The position numbers and the translations under genes are program-made. From positions 1,780,001-1,844,000 of the forward strand of contig NZ_CP096972.1 of the NCBI RefSeq assembly GCF_024758725.1: a stretch of 64,000 nucleotides of DNA, written 5' to 3'. Numbering within the stretch: position 1 is the first letter of the stretch; every line of letters starts with the position of its first letter. Of this stretch, positions 50,112 through 59,152 are shown piece by piece. The notes under the pieces are model-generated. The model was not told the origin of the DNA. It saw only the letters and a program-made list of their open reading frames with translations, and made no database searches. This DNA comes from Sphingomonas sp. SUN039. Its GTDB lineage: Bacteria; Pseudomonadota; Alphaproteobacteria; Sphingomonadales; Sphingomonadaceae.

Positions 50112-50783
50112 TCAGAATTTATATCCCAGGCTAACCGACAGCGCATGGTTGCTGAAATCGCCGTTCGCGCGGTCGAGGTACTGGTTGAGATACCCCGCCT
50201 CCAGATCGGCATGCTTCGACAGCTTGAAGCCGAGGCCCGCAAAGCTCCGCACCTGATCGATGCCCGGACGCGCCGCGCTCGTTCGGTTGAGCGAAACGAA
50301 AGGCTCGACCCACAGCACGGTACTCAGCCCCTTTTTCTTGAGCGGAATGACGAGTTTGACTTGTTCGCGAAAGCGCACCGCAACATCGGTGACACCGCGC
50401 TGGAACCGCTGCTCCAGCCGGGTCCGCGACGACAGCGAGCCGCCGAGCAGCTTGCCCATGTTCCAGCTGATCTGCTGGACCGCCTGATCCTCGATCCCGT
50501 CGCGTCCTGTCCGGGCGTAAGTCACGACATGGACATAGCCGAGCCACAGCGTGACATTCTTGCTGACCGGATGCCCGATCTGGGTGCGGACCTCGAGTTG
50601 CCCCAACCGGCTGGCATCGTTGGTGAAGCGCTCGACAACCTCGGCCGACCCCAACACGCCGTCGGCAATTTTCCCAGTGAGCGATGCAGTCGACCAGCCC
50701 TGAATGTCTTCGGTCGCTGCCACGACCGGTTCCGGCAATATGGCGACTAACGCCAATGCTGCAGCAACCCGTACCGATCCCAC
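50112..50783 (-). CDS. DUF2490 outer-membrane-type protein
   Basis: 223 residues. Signal peptide (1-22), then strands of a beta barrel typical of DUF2490: VLGSAEVVERF, LWLGYVHVV, SRTRLEQRF, VRFREQVKLVIPL, and ending ALSVSLGYKF, the aromatic end usual for outer membrane proteins. The function is unknown. GTG start. It lies 17 bases after the TauE-like gene, convergent with it. Confidence 0.82.
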   Translation of the reverse strand: MGSVRVAAALALVAILPEPVVAATEDIQGWSTASLTGKIADGVLGSAEVVERFTNDASRLGQLEVRTQIGHPVSKNVTLWLGYVHVVTYARTGRDGIEDQAVQQISWNMGKLLGGSLSSRTRLEQRFQRGVTDVAVRFREQVKLVIPLKKKGLSTVLWVEPFVSLNRTSAARPGIDQVRSFAGLGFKLSKHADLEAGYLNQYLDRANGDFSNHALSVSLGYKF

Positions 50784-50893
50784 TTTGCCCGTCCCCCGAT
50801 CATGACATTTTCGTGATGGCCCCTATCGCGTGAACCGGCTGGTTACCAGAAGATTGGGTGCATCGCGATCGTGTTGCCGCTAACCGCCATTCG

Positions 50894-51598
50894 ATGCTCC
50901 GGGTCGCAACCTATAATATTCGCAAAGCGGTCGGCACCGACCGGCGACGCGCGCCGCTACGCATCCTCGACGTGTTGAACGAGATCGATGCCGATGTGGT
51001 GGCTTTGCAGGAAGCCGACAGGCGTTTCGGCGCGCGGTTGGCGGCATTGCCGGCGGCCTTGATCGCGCACCACACACCCTATGCCGTCGTCGACATCGCG
51101 GCACGCGCGGGAAGTATCGGCTGGCACGGCAATGCCCTGCTCGTCCGGCACGGCACAAAAATCGAAAGCATTTCGCGCCTTACCCTGCCGACCCTGGAGC
51201 CCCGCGGTGCGGTGCTGGCCGACCTCGAAATCGGCGGCAGGTCCTTACGCGTCGTCGGCATGCATCTCGACCTTTCGGGCCTGCATCGACGACGACAGGG
51301 GCACGCCATCACTGCGGCACTTGCCGAGCGCGCGACCCGGCCGACCATCGTCATGGGCGACACCAACGAATGGCGGCCGCATGCGGGGTGCCTGATCGAT
51401 TTCGCGCATAAATTCCGTATCGCCCCCACCGGGGCCAGCTATCACAGCCGTCGCCCGGTCGGCCGTCTCGACCGCATCATGGTCGATCACGACACCCGTA
51501 TTATCGCATGCGGTGTCCACACCAGCGCCCTCGCTGCACGGGCAAGCGATCACCTTCCGGTATGGGCGGATGTGGAACTCGCAGGCAAGGCGCGCTAA
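50894..51598 (+). CDS. Endonuclease/exonuclease/phosphatase family protein
   Basis: 234 residues. EEP fold signature: RVATYNIRKAVG, DVVALQEADRRFG, VVGMHLDL, VMGDTNEW, RLDRIMVDH and ASDHLPVWADVEL, with all metal and catalytic residues in place. Members cut nucleic acids or phospholipid/inositol phosphates. ATG 50894 is chosen as it starts the fold; GTG 50858 is possible. It lies 11 bases before the glycosyltransferase, a pair I recall from sphingomonads, so a role in lipid or polysaccharide metabolism is likely. Confidence 0.88.
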   Translation: MLRVATYNIRKAVGTDRRRAPLRILDVLNEIDADVVALQEADRRFGARLAALPAALIAHHTPYAVVDIAARAGSIGWHGNALLVRHGTKIESISRLTLPTLEPRGAVLADLEIGGRSLRVVGMHLDLSGLHRRRQGHAITAALAERATRPTIVMGDTNEWRPHAGCLIDFAHKFRIAPTGASYHSRRPVGRLDRIMVDHDTRIIACGVHTSALAARASDHLPVWADVELAGKAR

Positions 51599-51609
51599 CG
51601 CCACCCGCA

Positions 51610-52767
51610 ATGCAGATTTCCGACCTCCGCATCGCGCTGACCAGCGGGAACTATAATTACGTGCGCGACGGGGCGAACCGGGCGCTGAACAATCTTGTCG
51701 GCTGGCTGCTCGACCGGGGTGCGGCGGTGCGGGTCTACGCGCCGGTGGTCGCCGAACCCGCCTTTGCGCCGACGGGCGATCTGGTCGCGGTGCGCTCAGT
51801 TCCGCTGCCGTTTCGCCCCGAATATCAGGTACCGCTGGGGCTGGGCGCGGCCAAGCGCGACATCGATGCGTTCAAGCCGAACATCATGCATCTGTCCTCT
51901 CCCGAACTGCTCGGCCACAGTACGCTGCGCTATGCCAAATCGCGCAAGCTCCCGGTACTGGCGTCGGTCCACACCCGCTTCGAAACCTATTTCCGCTATT
52001 ACGGGATCGGGTTTCTCGAGCCGCTGGGGGTCGCGATTCAGCGGCGCTTCTACCAGCAGTGCGATGCGATCGTTGCGCCATCCGACTCGATGGCCGATGT
52101 ACTCCGCGAGGAGCGCATGAACGCCGATGTCGGCATATGGTCGCGCGGCATCGACCGGGATGTGTTCAATCCCGCTCGCCGCAGTCTTGACTGGCGACGG
52201 TCGCTGGGCATTGCGGACGACGACTTCGTCATCGCCTTTTTCGGGCGAATCGTGCTGGAAAAGGGAATCGACGTGTTCGGCGACGTCATCGTCGAACTGA
52301 AGCGGCGCGGCATTGCGCACAAAGTTCTGGTGATCGGCGACGGACCGGCCCGCGACACCTTTGCCGCGCAAGTGCCCGAAGCCATTTTTGCGGGTCATCA
52401 GGCGGGGACCGACCTCGGTCGTGCTATCGCTTCGGCCGACCTGCTGCTCCAGCCCAGCGTCACCGAAACCTTCGGCAATGTCACATCGGAGGCGATGGCG
52501 TGCGCGCTGCCCGTCGTCGGCGCGGACGCAACGGGGACGCGCAGCCTGGTCACCCACGGCGTTACCGGCGCGCTGATCGCCCCGCGCGATATCGCCGGCT
52601 ACGCCGATGCCATCGCCCATTATGCCGACGACTGCACGGCGGCTCATGCGGCAGGGAAAGCCGGAGAGCGCGTTGCCGATGGCTATACCTGGGACGCGGT
52701 CAACGGGACGTTGGCCGCGAAATATATCGATATCATCGCACGCCGTCGGGCAGCAGGCAAAGGATGA
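51610..52767 (+). CDS. Family 4-type glycosyltransferase
   Basis: 385 residues, GT-B fold. N-domain: LRIALTSGNYNYVRDGANRA, HTRFETYFRYYG; C-domain: VIAFFGRIVLEKGIDVF, LVIGDGPARD, and the nucleotide-sugar motif PSVTETFGNVTSEAMACALPVV with the E-x7-E pattern. It transfers a sugar from a nucleotide donor, likely to a lipid as in the related mannosyl/glucosyl lipid enzymes. It follows the EEP gene by 11 bases. Confidence 0.9.
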   Translation: MQISDLRIALTSGNYNYVRDGANRALNNLVGWLLDRGAAVRVYAPVVAEPAFAPTGDLVAVRSVPLPFRPEYQVPLGLGAAKRDIDAFKPNIMHLSSPELLGHSTLRYAKSRKLPVLASVHTRFETYFRYYGIGFLEPLGVAIQRRFYQQCDAIVAPSDSMADVLREERMNADVGIWSRGIDRDVFNPARRSLDWRRSLGIADDDFVIAFFGRIVLEKGIDVFGDVIVELKRRGIAHKVLVIGDGPARDTFAAQVPEAIFAGHQAGTDLGRAIASADLLLQPSVTETFGNVTSEAMACALPVVGADATGTRSLVTHGVTGALIAPRDIAGYADAIAHYADDCTAAHAAGKAGERVADGYTWDAVNGTLAAKYIDIIARRRAAGKG

Positions 52768-52776
52768 AGCGCCTGT

Positions 52777-52793
52777 ATGGGGTTGCGCCCCAT
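52777..52793. terminator. Hairpin between convergent genes
   Basis: ATGGGG-TTGCG-CCCCAT, placed between the glycosyltransferase and F420 reductase stops. No T-run, so only a weak terminator candidate. Confidence 0.4.
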
Positions 52794-52819
52794 CGGCTCC
52801 CGATGTTTTCCACTGTCGT

Positions 52820-53497
52820 TCAGTCGCGCGGAATGCCGGTAATCCGGATACCCGCACCCGGCACCTTGTAACGCTGGTTGAGCGCGATCAGCACGCTGGT
52901 CAAAGCCTCGGCCACCACCGAATTGGCGAGCACCCCGCCATAGAATGCGCCGAGTCCGATTTCGCGCGCGAGACCGACGACCAGTTCCCCCGCTTCCTTA
53001 TCGTCGGCACAGACCAGCACGTCGCAATCGATCTCGGCACCAAGGTGCTTCAGATGATGCGCCGAGATGTTCTGGAACGCCGACACCACCCGAACATCCC
53101 CGCCCAGCAGCTTCTGGATCGCTTCGACCGCCGAACCGCCCTCTGGCAATTGCACGCGGCTGACCTTCGGCGGGACCAGAGGGACGGTGACGTCGATCAG
53201 GATCTTTCCCGCAAGCGAGGTCCGCACCCCTTCGACCGTGGCGCGTTGCGCTGCATAGGGGACGGCGAGCACCACGAGATCTGCCGCAGCGGCCGCAGAC
53301 ATATTATCTGCCCCGGCCGCTGCCTCTCGCCCGATCGCCGCGTTGATTTCCGCAGCGGCTTCGACGGCGCGGGCGGGGTCGCGGCTCCCGATGACAACCC
53401 TGTGTCCCGCATCCGCCCAGCGCAGCGCGAGGCCACTGCCTTCCTTGCCCGCGCCGCCGAGAATCGCGATGGTCATACGGGGGATTTCGATGGTCAA
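52820..53497 (-). CDS. npdG: F420:NADPH oxidoreductase
   Basis: 225 residues. Rossmann start MTIAILGGAGKEGSGLALRW (GxGxxG-type), then VVIGSRDPARA whose Ser-Arg suits the NADP phosphate, a DLVVLAVPYAAQ strand, and the conserved VSAFQNISAHHL block of the F420-dependent NADP reductase family (Fno). It moves hydride between NADPH and F420, so it supplies or drains reduced F420. TTG start 53497 is favoured: GGAG lies eight bases before it and it overlaps the FbiC stop (TTGA); ATG 53476 is the alternative. Confidence 0.92.
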   Translation of the reverse strand: MTIEIPRMTIAILGGAGKEGSGLALRWADAGHRVVIGSRDPARAVEAAAEINAAIGREAAAGADNMSAAAAADLVVLAVPYAAQRATVEGVRTSLAGKILIDVTVPLVPPKVSRVQLPEGGSAVEAIQKLLGGDVRVVSAFQNISAHHLKHLGAEIDCDVLVCADDKEAGELVVGLAREIGLGAFYGGVLANSVVAEALTSVLIALNQRYKVPGAGIRITGIPRD

Positions 53498-55935
53498 GAA
53501 ACGGACTCCAGTACGGGTTCAGTGCGGTGCTTGCGCGGCGGGGTCTGGACGACAGGGGTCAGCGGCGCGGCAACGCGCGCGCGGCCAACCAGCGCAGGAT
53601 CGGCATCGGCATAAAGCGTCGTGCGGGGGCGCGGAATCCGCCCAAGGCTGTCGATCAGCGCCTTCATCGCCCCCGGCGACATCTCCTGCCCGTGGGCGCT
53701 GCCGGCGGCGCGCGAGATGCTCTCGTTCATCAACGTGCCGCCAAGATCGTTTGCGCCGCCTTGCAGGCAGATCGCCGCGCCTTGCGGCCCCAGCTTTGTC
53801 CAGCTTGCCTGGATATTGGCAACATGCGGATGCAATACCAGCCGCGCAACCGCGTGCATCAACCGCACCTCACGGAAGGTCGGCCCTGCGCGGGTTCGAC
53901 CCCGGCGTGATAGCGGCGCTTCCATATGGACGAAGGGCAGCGGCACGAATTCGGTGATGCCGCCGGTGCGGGCCGCGAGATCGCGCACCGACAGCAAATG
54001 CCGCGCCCAGTGCGCCGGACTTTCGACGTGCCCGAACATGATCGTCGCAGTGGTCTTCAGCCCGACGTCATGGGCCGTGCCGATAACGTCGAGCCATTCG
54101 GCGGTGGTCAGCTTGTCGGGACAGATGACCGCGCGGACATCGTCATCGAGGATTTCTGCCGCCGTGCCGGGAAGCGAACCGAGACCCGCAGCCTTCAGCC
54201 GCTCGAGGAAGGTCCGCACGCTCATGCCCAGCGTATGCGCGCCGTGCATGACCTCCAGCGGCGAGAAGGCGTGGACGTGGATGTCGGGTACCGCCGATTT
54301 CACCGTCCCGAGAATGTCGAGATAGGTGTGGCCGGTGTAGGCAGGGTGGATGCCCCCTTGAAGGCAGACCTCGCTCGCGCCCCGCGCCGATGCCTCGCGC
54401 ACACGGCGGGCAATCTCGGCATGGTCGAGGTCATAGGGTCGCCCGCGCAGGTCATCGTGCATGCTGCCCTTGGAAAAGGCGCAGAAGCCGCAGTTATAGG
54501 CGCAGATATTGGTATAGTTGAGATTGCGGTTGACGACATAGCCGATGCTGTCGCCGTTTATGGCCTGGCGAAGGCGGTCGGCAGCTTCGCAAACGTAATC
54601 GACATCCAGACCACGCGCCGAGAACAGCGTTTCGATCAGGGCGGTGGCGGGTTCGGCACCGTCGGTCAATGCGGCAAGTGCATCGGCGATAGCCGGATCG
54701 GCCGACCCCGAAGCGGTTCCCGGCGTCGGCGGCAGAACAGCATTGTCCCCGCTGTGCCACCCATCCTCCCGGCCCCAGCCGTGCGCGTCGCAGTGTCGCC
54801 GGATTGCGGGCAAAACCTCCGGCGCAATCCAGCGTCGCGCTTCGGCGATCAAGCGCGGGTAAACCGGCAGACGGCGGACGAGGATCCGTCCGCGCTTGCG
54901 TGTTTCCGCTTCGAGCCGCGTGAACTCGGGCCACGGCGCTTCTGGGTTCACATGATCGGGCGTCACCGGGGAAATCCCGCCCCAGTCGTTGATGCCGGCG
55001 TCCATCAACTCCCCGAAATCGTCCGCCGACAAATTGGGCGGGGCCTGGATGTTCATTTCCGGTCCGAAGATCAGGCGGGCCGCCGCAATCGTCCAAAGCA
55101 GATCGTCCAGGGCGGGCTCCGCTGCATCGGCCATCGGCGTGCGCGGCTTGGCGCGGAAATTCTGGACGATGATTTCCTGGATATGGCCATAGTCGCGGTG
55201 AAGGTTGCGGAGGGCGAACAGCGCATCGAGCCGCTCGCCACGCGTCTCGCCGATGCCGATCAATATGCCGCTGGTGAAGGGGATTGCGAGTTCGCCCGCC
55301 ATCCGGATCGTTTCCAGCCGCGCCGCCGGCCGTTTGTCGGGCGACCGGTAGTGCGGGCCGCCCTTCTCCCCCAGCCGGTCGGCAACGGTTTCGAGCATCA
55401 GCCCCTGCGACGCCGACACGTCGCGCAGCCGCCGCAAATCCTCGCGCGCCATCACCCCGGCGTTGACGTGCGGCAACAGCCCGGTCTTGCCCAGAACCAG
55501 CGCGCACATCTCGACCAGATAGTCGATAGTCGTCGCATGGCCCATCGTAGCAAGCGCATCGCGTGAAGCACGGTGACGAAGCTCGGGCTTGTCGCCGATC
55601 GTGAACAGCGCCTCGGTGCATCCCTGCGCAGCGCCAGCCCGCGCAATCGCCAGCACGTCGTCGGGCGTCAGATAGGCCCGTTCGTGGCGGTCGAGCGGGC
55701 GCGAGAAGGTGCAATAATGGCAATAGTCGCGGCACAGCTGCGTCAAGGGAATGAACACCTTGGGCGAGAAGCTCTGGAGCAGGCCATGCCCGGCATCGCG
55801 CAGGGTCCGTGCCTCGGCAAGCAGGCCGTCCGCCGCCCCGCCGAGCAGGTACGCGCGCAGCAGCCGATCCCCCCCCGCGATATGGTCGGCTGCGAACGGC
55901 ACGCGCGATTGACTCCTTGCCCGCCGCACCTTCAA
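53494..55935 (-). CDS. fbiC: FO synthase, fused CofG-CofH (FbiC)
   Basis: 813 residues with two radical-SAM halves. CofG half: CRDYCHYC with Cys68, 72 and 75, and later GILIGIGETRGER and IQEIIVQNFRAKPRTPM. CofH half: CAYNCGFC with Cys478, 482 and 485, and EVCLQGGIHP, HAFSPLEV. It makes the deazaflavin FO from tyrosine and a flavin precursor. Fusion of the two is the bacterial (actinobacterial-type) form. TTG 55935 is used as start but GTG 55902 has the better ribosome site (AAGGAG), so the first 11 residues are uncertain. Upstream of npdG on one transcript. Confidence 0.96.
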   Translation of the reverse strand: MKVRRARSQSRVPFAADHIAGGDRLLRAYLLGGAADGLLAEARTLRDAGHGLLQSFSPKVFIPLTQLCRDYCHYCTFSRPLDRHERAYLTPDDVLAIARAGAAQGCTEALFTIGDKPELRHRASRDALATMGHATTIDYLVEMCALVLGKTGLLPHVNAGVMAREDLRRLRDVSASQGLMLETVADRLGEKGGPHYRSPDKRPAARLETIRMAGELAIPFTSGILIGIGETRGERLDALFALRNLHRDYGHIQEIIVQNFRAKPRTPMADAAEPALDDLLWTIAAARLIFGPEMNIQAPPNLSADDFGELMDAGINDWGGISPVTPDHVNPEAPWPEFTRLEAETRKRGRILVRRLPVYPRLIAEARRWIAPEVLPAIRRHCDAHGWGREDGWHSGDNAVLPPTPGTASGSADPAIADALAALTDGAEPATALIETLFSARGLDVDYVCEAADRLRQAINGDSIGYVVNRNLNYTNICAYNCGFCAFSKGSMHDDLRGRPYDLDHAEIARRVREASARGASEVCLQGGIHPAYTGHTYLDILGTVKSAVPDIHVHAFSPLEVMHGAHTLGMSVRTFLERLKAAGLGSLPGTAAEILDDDVRAVICPDKLTTAEWLDVIGTAHDVGLKTTATIMFGHVESPAHWARHLLSVRDLAARTGGITEFVPLPFVHMEAPLSRRGRTRAGPTFREVRLMHAVARLVLHPHVANIQASWTKLGPQGAAICLQGGANDLGGTLMNESISRAAGSAHGQEMSPGAMKALIDSLGRIPRPRTTLYADADPALVGRARVAAPLTPVVQTPPRKHRTEPVLESVS

Positions 55936-55984
55936 TCGCAGGGCGGCTCGGCATCATGCTAAGCAGGTTCGTAAAGGGCGGACA
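55936..55984. promoter_or_regulatory. Divergent start region of the F420 genes
   Basis: Only 49 bases separate the fbiC and cofE starts, so both promoters must lie here or inside the coding ends. AAAGGGCGG precedes cofE. No palindrome or clear -35/-10 set was found. Confidence 0.5.
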
Positions 55985-56734
55985 ATGATCGAGATTCGTC
56001 CCGTCACTGGCATCGGCGAGGTCGCAAAGGGCGATGATCCGGGTGCTGTTCTCGTCGAAGCGCTGACACGAATGTCACTGAAAGAAGGCGATATTCTCGT
56101 CGTCACCCAAAAGATCGTATCGAAAGCCGAAGGGCGGATGGTGGCGCTGGCAGACGTCGTGCCGGGATCGCGCGCCACCGAAATCGCAGGAGCGATTGGC
56201 AAAGACGCGCGGCTGGTCGAACTCGTGCTGGCGGAGTCTGTCGAGGTCGTGCGCGCCGCGCCCGGCGTACTCATTACGCGCCACCGGCTGGGACTGGTGA
56301 TGGCCAATGCGGGGATCGACGCATCGAATCTCGGCCCCGGGCATGATGACTTTGCGCTGTTGCTGCCGGTCGATCCCGATGCATCGGCGGCGCGGATCGC
56401 CGATGCGGTCGAGGCCGCTATCGGCGTTCGTCCCGGGGTAGTCGTCTCGGACAGCTTCGGGCGACCGTGGCGGCACGGCGTCGTCAATGTCGCCATCGGC
56501 TGCGCGGGCATCCCAGCACTTTACGACAAGCGCGGCGAGCGCGACCGCGACGGCCGCGCGATGCAGGCCACGTTGATCGCTTATGGCGACCTGATTGCCT
56601 CCGCCGCAGGCCTTGCGATGGGCGAAGGCAGCGAAGGCGTCCCCGCAGCTCTGGTGCGCGGGCTGGTCCTCCCGGGCGCACCCTGCCCCGCCACCGCACT
56701 GGTGCGCGCGCCCGACGAGGATCTGTTCCGGTGA
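55985..56734 (+). CDS. cofE: Coenzyme F420-0:L-glutamate ligase CofE
   Basis: 249 residues, the length of stand-alone CofE. GDILVVTQKIVSKAEGRMV, RLGLVMANAGIDASNLGPG, and SDSFGRPWRHGVVNVAIGCAG (about 154-174) are the GTP- and metal-binding family blocks. It adds glutamate to F420-0 with GTP. The actinobacterial FbiB has an extra C-terminal FMN reductase domain (about 200 residues) that turns dehydro-F420-0 into F420-0; that domain is absent here. The stop overlaps the cofD start (GTGA). Confidence 0.94.
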   Translation: MIEIRPVTGIGEVAKGDDPGAVLVEALTRMSLKEGDILVVTQKIVSKAEGRMVALADVVPGSRATEIAGAIGKDARLVELVLAESVEVVRAAPGVLITRHRLGLVMANAGIDASNLGPGHDDFALLLPVDPDASAARIADAVEAAIGVRPGVVVSDSFGRPWRHGVVNVAIGCAGIPALYDKRGERDRDGRAMQATLIAYGDLIASAAGLAMGEGSEGVPAALVRGLVLPGAPCPATALVRAPDEDLFR

Positions 56735-57651
56735 AGGTCGCGGTTCTCACCGGCGGCGTCGGGGGCGCAAAGTTCGTGCTCGGCCTGCAGCACTGCGCCG
56801 GGATCGAGCGGCTGACCGCCATCGTCAACACCGGCGACGATTTTCGCCACCTCGGCCTGCACATCTCGCCCGATATCGACACGTTGCTCTACACGCTGTC
56901 GGGCCAGTCCGACGCGGTGCAGGGCTGGGGGCGCGCGGGCGAAAGATGGGCATTCATGGCGGCGCTGAAGGCGCTGGGCGGGCCGGACTGGTTCAACCTC
57001 GGCGACGGCGACCTGGCGCTGCACGTGTGGCGCAGCGACCAGCTGCGACAGGGGAAAACGCCGTCAGCAATCACGACTGAAATCGCCGAATGCTGGGGGA
57101 TCGGCGCGACGATCCTGCCGATGAGCGATGACCCGGTTGCGACATGGCTCGACACCGACGAAGGGTCGCTGGCGTTCCAGAACTACTTCGTCGAGCGCCA
57201 GTGCCGTCCCGTCGTCGGCAAAATCCGCTTCGAAGGTGCTGCGGGTGCCAAGCCCGCACCAGGCGTCGTTGCGGCGATCGAGGAGGCCGACATGGTGTTT
57301 ATCGCGCCGTCGAACCCCTATCTGTCGGTCGATCCGCTGCTCGCCGTCCGCGACATCGCCACGGCACTCCGCAACACTGCCGCGCCCGTCATCGCCATCT
57401 CGCCGCTGGTGGGCGGCAAAGCCGTGAAGGGTCCGACGACAAAGCTGATGTCCGAACTGGGTATCGATCCCGACAACCGCGCCATCGCCGCGCATTACGA
57501 GGGCATCATTGACGGGATGATCCATGACGCAGGCGATGCGGGACCGGCATCGCTGCCCGCATGCGCGACAGCGACGCTGATGAGCGACCTCAGCGACAAG
57601 ATCCGCGTCGCGCAGGCAGCATGCGATTTTGCACGCACGCTGGCGGGATGA
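56731..57651 (+). CDS. cofD: 2-phospho-L-lactate (or PEP) transferase CofD
   Basis: 306 residues. TGGVGGAKFVLGL at 7-19, NTGDDFRHLGLHISPDID, and APSNPYLSVDPLL near 192 are the binding motifs for FO and the guanylated three-carbon acid. It joins the activated acid to FO to give F420-0 or its dehydro form. The GTG start overlaps cofE, and the stop overlaps cofC (ATGA), so the three enzymes are made in step. Confidence 0.95.
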   Translation: MKVAVLTGGVGGAKFVLGLQHCAGIERLTAIVNTGDDFRHLGLHISPDIDTLLYTLSGQSDAVQGWGRAGERWAFMAALKALGGPDWFNLGDGDLALHVWRSDQLRQGKTPSAITTEIAECWGIGATILPMSDDPVATWLDTDEGSLAFQNYFVERQCRPVVGKIRFEGAAGAKPAPGVVAAIEEADMVFIAPSNPYLSVDPLLAVRDIATALRNTAAPVIAISPLVGGKAVKGPTTKLMSELGIDPDNRAIAAHYEGIIDGMIHDAGDAGPASLPACATATLMSDLSDKIRVAQAACDFARTLAG

Positions 57652-58220
57652 CCGGCTGGACCGCCATTGTCCCGCTCAATCTGGGCCGCGACTGCAAGAC
57701 GCGGCTCGCGGGACGGCTGTCGCGTGCAAAGCGCGATCTGCTCGTCGCGGCAATGGCCGATCATGTCGTCGCCCAGTTGCGGGCAGCAAAAGACGTCGAG
57801 CGGATCGTCATGCTGTCACCCGAAACGCCGCAGACAGCCGGCGTCGTTTGGGCACGGGATTGCGGGCGCGGCCTGAACGCCGAACTCGCCCTTCTTTTCG
57901 GCCAGACATCGGTGCTCGTCGTCCACGCCGACCTGCCGCTGCTCGGCGCTGACGATATCGGTGCACTGATCGTGGCAGCGGAAGCCGCAGGTGCTGCCAT
58001 CGCCCCCGACCGGACCGGGACCGGGACCAACGGGCTGGCGCTGGCTAGTGCCGCACAGCTAATACCCTGTTTCGGCGAGGGCAGCTTCGCGCGGCATCGC
58101 GCGCTCTTGTCCGATGCCGCGGTTGTCGAACGCGCGGGACTGGCGCTCGACATCGACACCCCGGACGATCTCGACGCTGCACGCGCTTCTGGCGCGTTGC
58201 CCATCGCCTGCCCGATATGA
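57648..58220 (+). CDS. cofC: Guanylyltransferase CofC
   Basis: 190 residues, nucleotidyltransferase fold: WTAIVPLNLGRDCKTRLAGR, VLVVHADLPLLGADDI, and APDRTGTGTNGLALA, as in CofC. It activates a three-carbon phospho-acid (2-phospholactate, phosphoenolpyruvate or 3-phosphoglycerate) with GTP for CofD. Which acid is used cannot be told from the motifs. It is overlapped with cofD by four bases. The SDR gene starts 62 bases later. Confidence 0.92.
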   Translation: MTGWTAIVPLNLGRDCKTRLAGRLSRAKRDLLVAAMADHVVAQLRAAKDVERIVMLSPETPQTAGVVWARDCGRGLNAELALLFGQTSVLVVHADLPLLGADDIGALIVAAEAAGAAIAPDRTGTGTNGLALASAAQLIPCFGEGSFARHRALLSDAAVVERAGLALDIDTPDDLDAARASGALPIACPI

Positions 58221-58282
58221 CACCCCGCCCCGTTTGACTTGAGCTTTGCCGCGCGCCCACCGTCGACGCTTGGAGGAACGGA

Positions 58283-59152
58283 ATGGCCGAGGGATCGCTG
58301 ATCGGACAAGTCGCGCTCGTCACCGGTGGCGGCGGTGGTATCGGGCGCGCCATTGCCCTCGCCCTGGCCGGAGCAGGTGCGGATATCGTCATTGCCGACA
58401 TCGTTCCCGAACGGTGCGACGAGGTCGCCGCACGGGTCGGGGAACTGGGCCGACGCGCGCTGCCCTGCCCTACCGACGTCTGCGATACCGACCAGATCCG
58501 CGCGGCAATCGCCACCGCCGACCGTGAGTTCGGTCGGCTCGACATCCTCGTCAACAATGCCGGCGGCGTGTCGGCACGGCCCTTTGCCGACCAGTCCGAG
58601 CGCTCATGGCGCAAGCACATCGACTTCAACCTCGTCAGCCTGTTCGCTGCCACCTCCGCAGCGGTTCCGCTGATGATCCGGGGCGGACGCGGCGGTGCCA
58701 TCCTCAACGTGACCAGCATCGAGGGGTCGCGCGCCGCGCCGCTCTACGCCGTCTATGCCGCGTGCAAGGCGGGGATGAACAACTTCAACCGTACGATGGC
58801 GCTCGAACTCGGCCATCATGGCATCCGCGTCAATGCGATTGCGCCCGACTACACCGTCACACCGGGCACCAGCGGCAACACCAGCGGGCCGGTCGACGAA
58901 AGCATCTGGTTCCAGCCGACCCCGGCGCAGCACGACGCCACCGCACGCAGAATTCCGCTCCAGCGCGCGGGGATCGCCGAGGAATGCGGACAGGCGGCAT
59001 TGTTCCTCGTCTCGCCCGCGAGCAGCTATATCACCGGCACCATCTTGCCCGTCGATGGCGGCGCCTGGGCGTCGGGCGGCTGGGTCCGCGACCGTGCGGG
59101 CAAATGGGTGCTCGCCGAAGCCTATCCCAATCTCGAGGAGCCCCCCGCATGA
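58283..59152 (+). CDS. SDR family oxidoreductase linked to the F420 genes
   Basis: 289 residues, classical SDR: TGGGGGIGRAI (15-25), NNAGGVSARP, and the YAACK active site (Tyr and Lys intact, with serine NVTSIEG before it), ending with ITGTILPVDGGAWASGGW. An acidic residue follows beta-2 (VIADIVPE), so NAD(H) is the likely cofactor. It overlaps the LLM gene (ATGA), so the two probably act on the same substrate, one oxidising or reducing an alcohol/ketone and the other an enone or similar group. GGAGGAACGG lies before the ATG. Confidence 0.9.
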   Translation: MAEGSLIGQVALVTGGGGGIGRAIALALAGAGADIVIADIVPERCDEVAARVGELGRRALPCPTDVCDTDQIRAAIATADREFGRLDILVNNAGGVSARPFADQSERSWRKHIDFNLVSLFAATSAAVPLMIRGGRGGAILNVTSIEGSRAAPLYAVYAACKAGMNNFNRTMALELGHHGIRVNAIAPDYTVTPGTSGNTSGPVDESIWFQPTPAQHDATARRIPLQRAGIAEECGQAALFLVSPASSYITGTILPVDGGAWASGGWVRDRAGKWVLAEAYPNLEEPPA

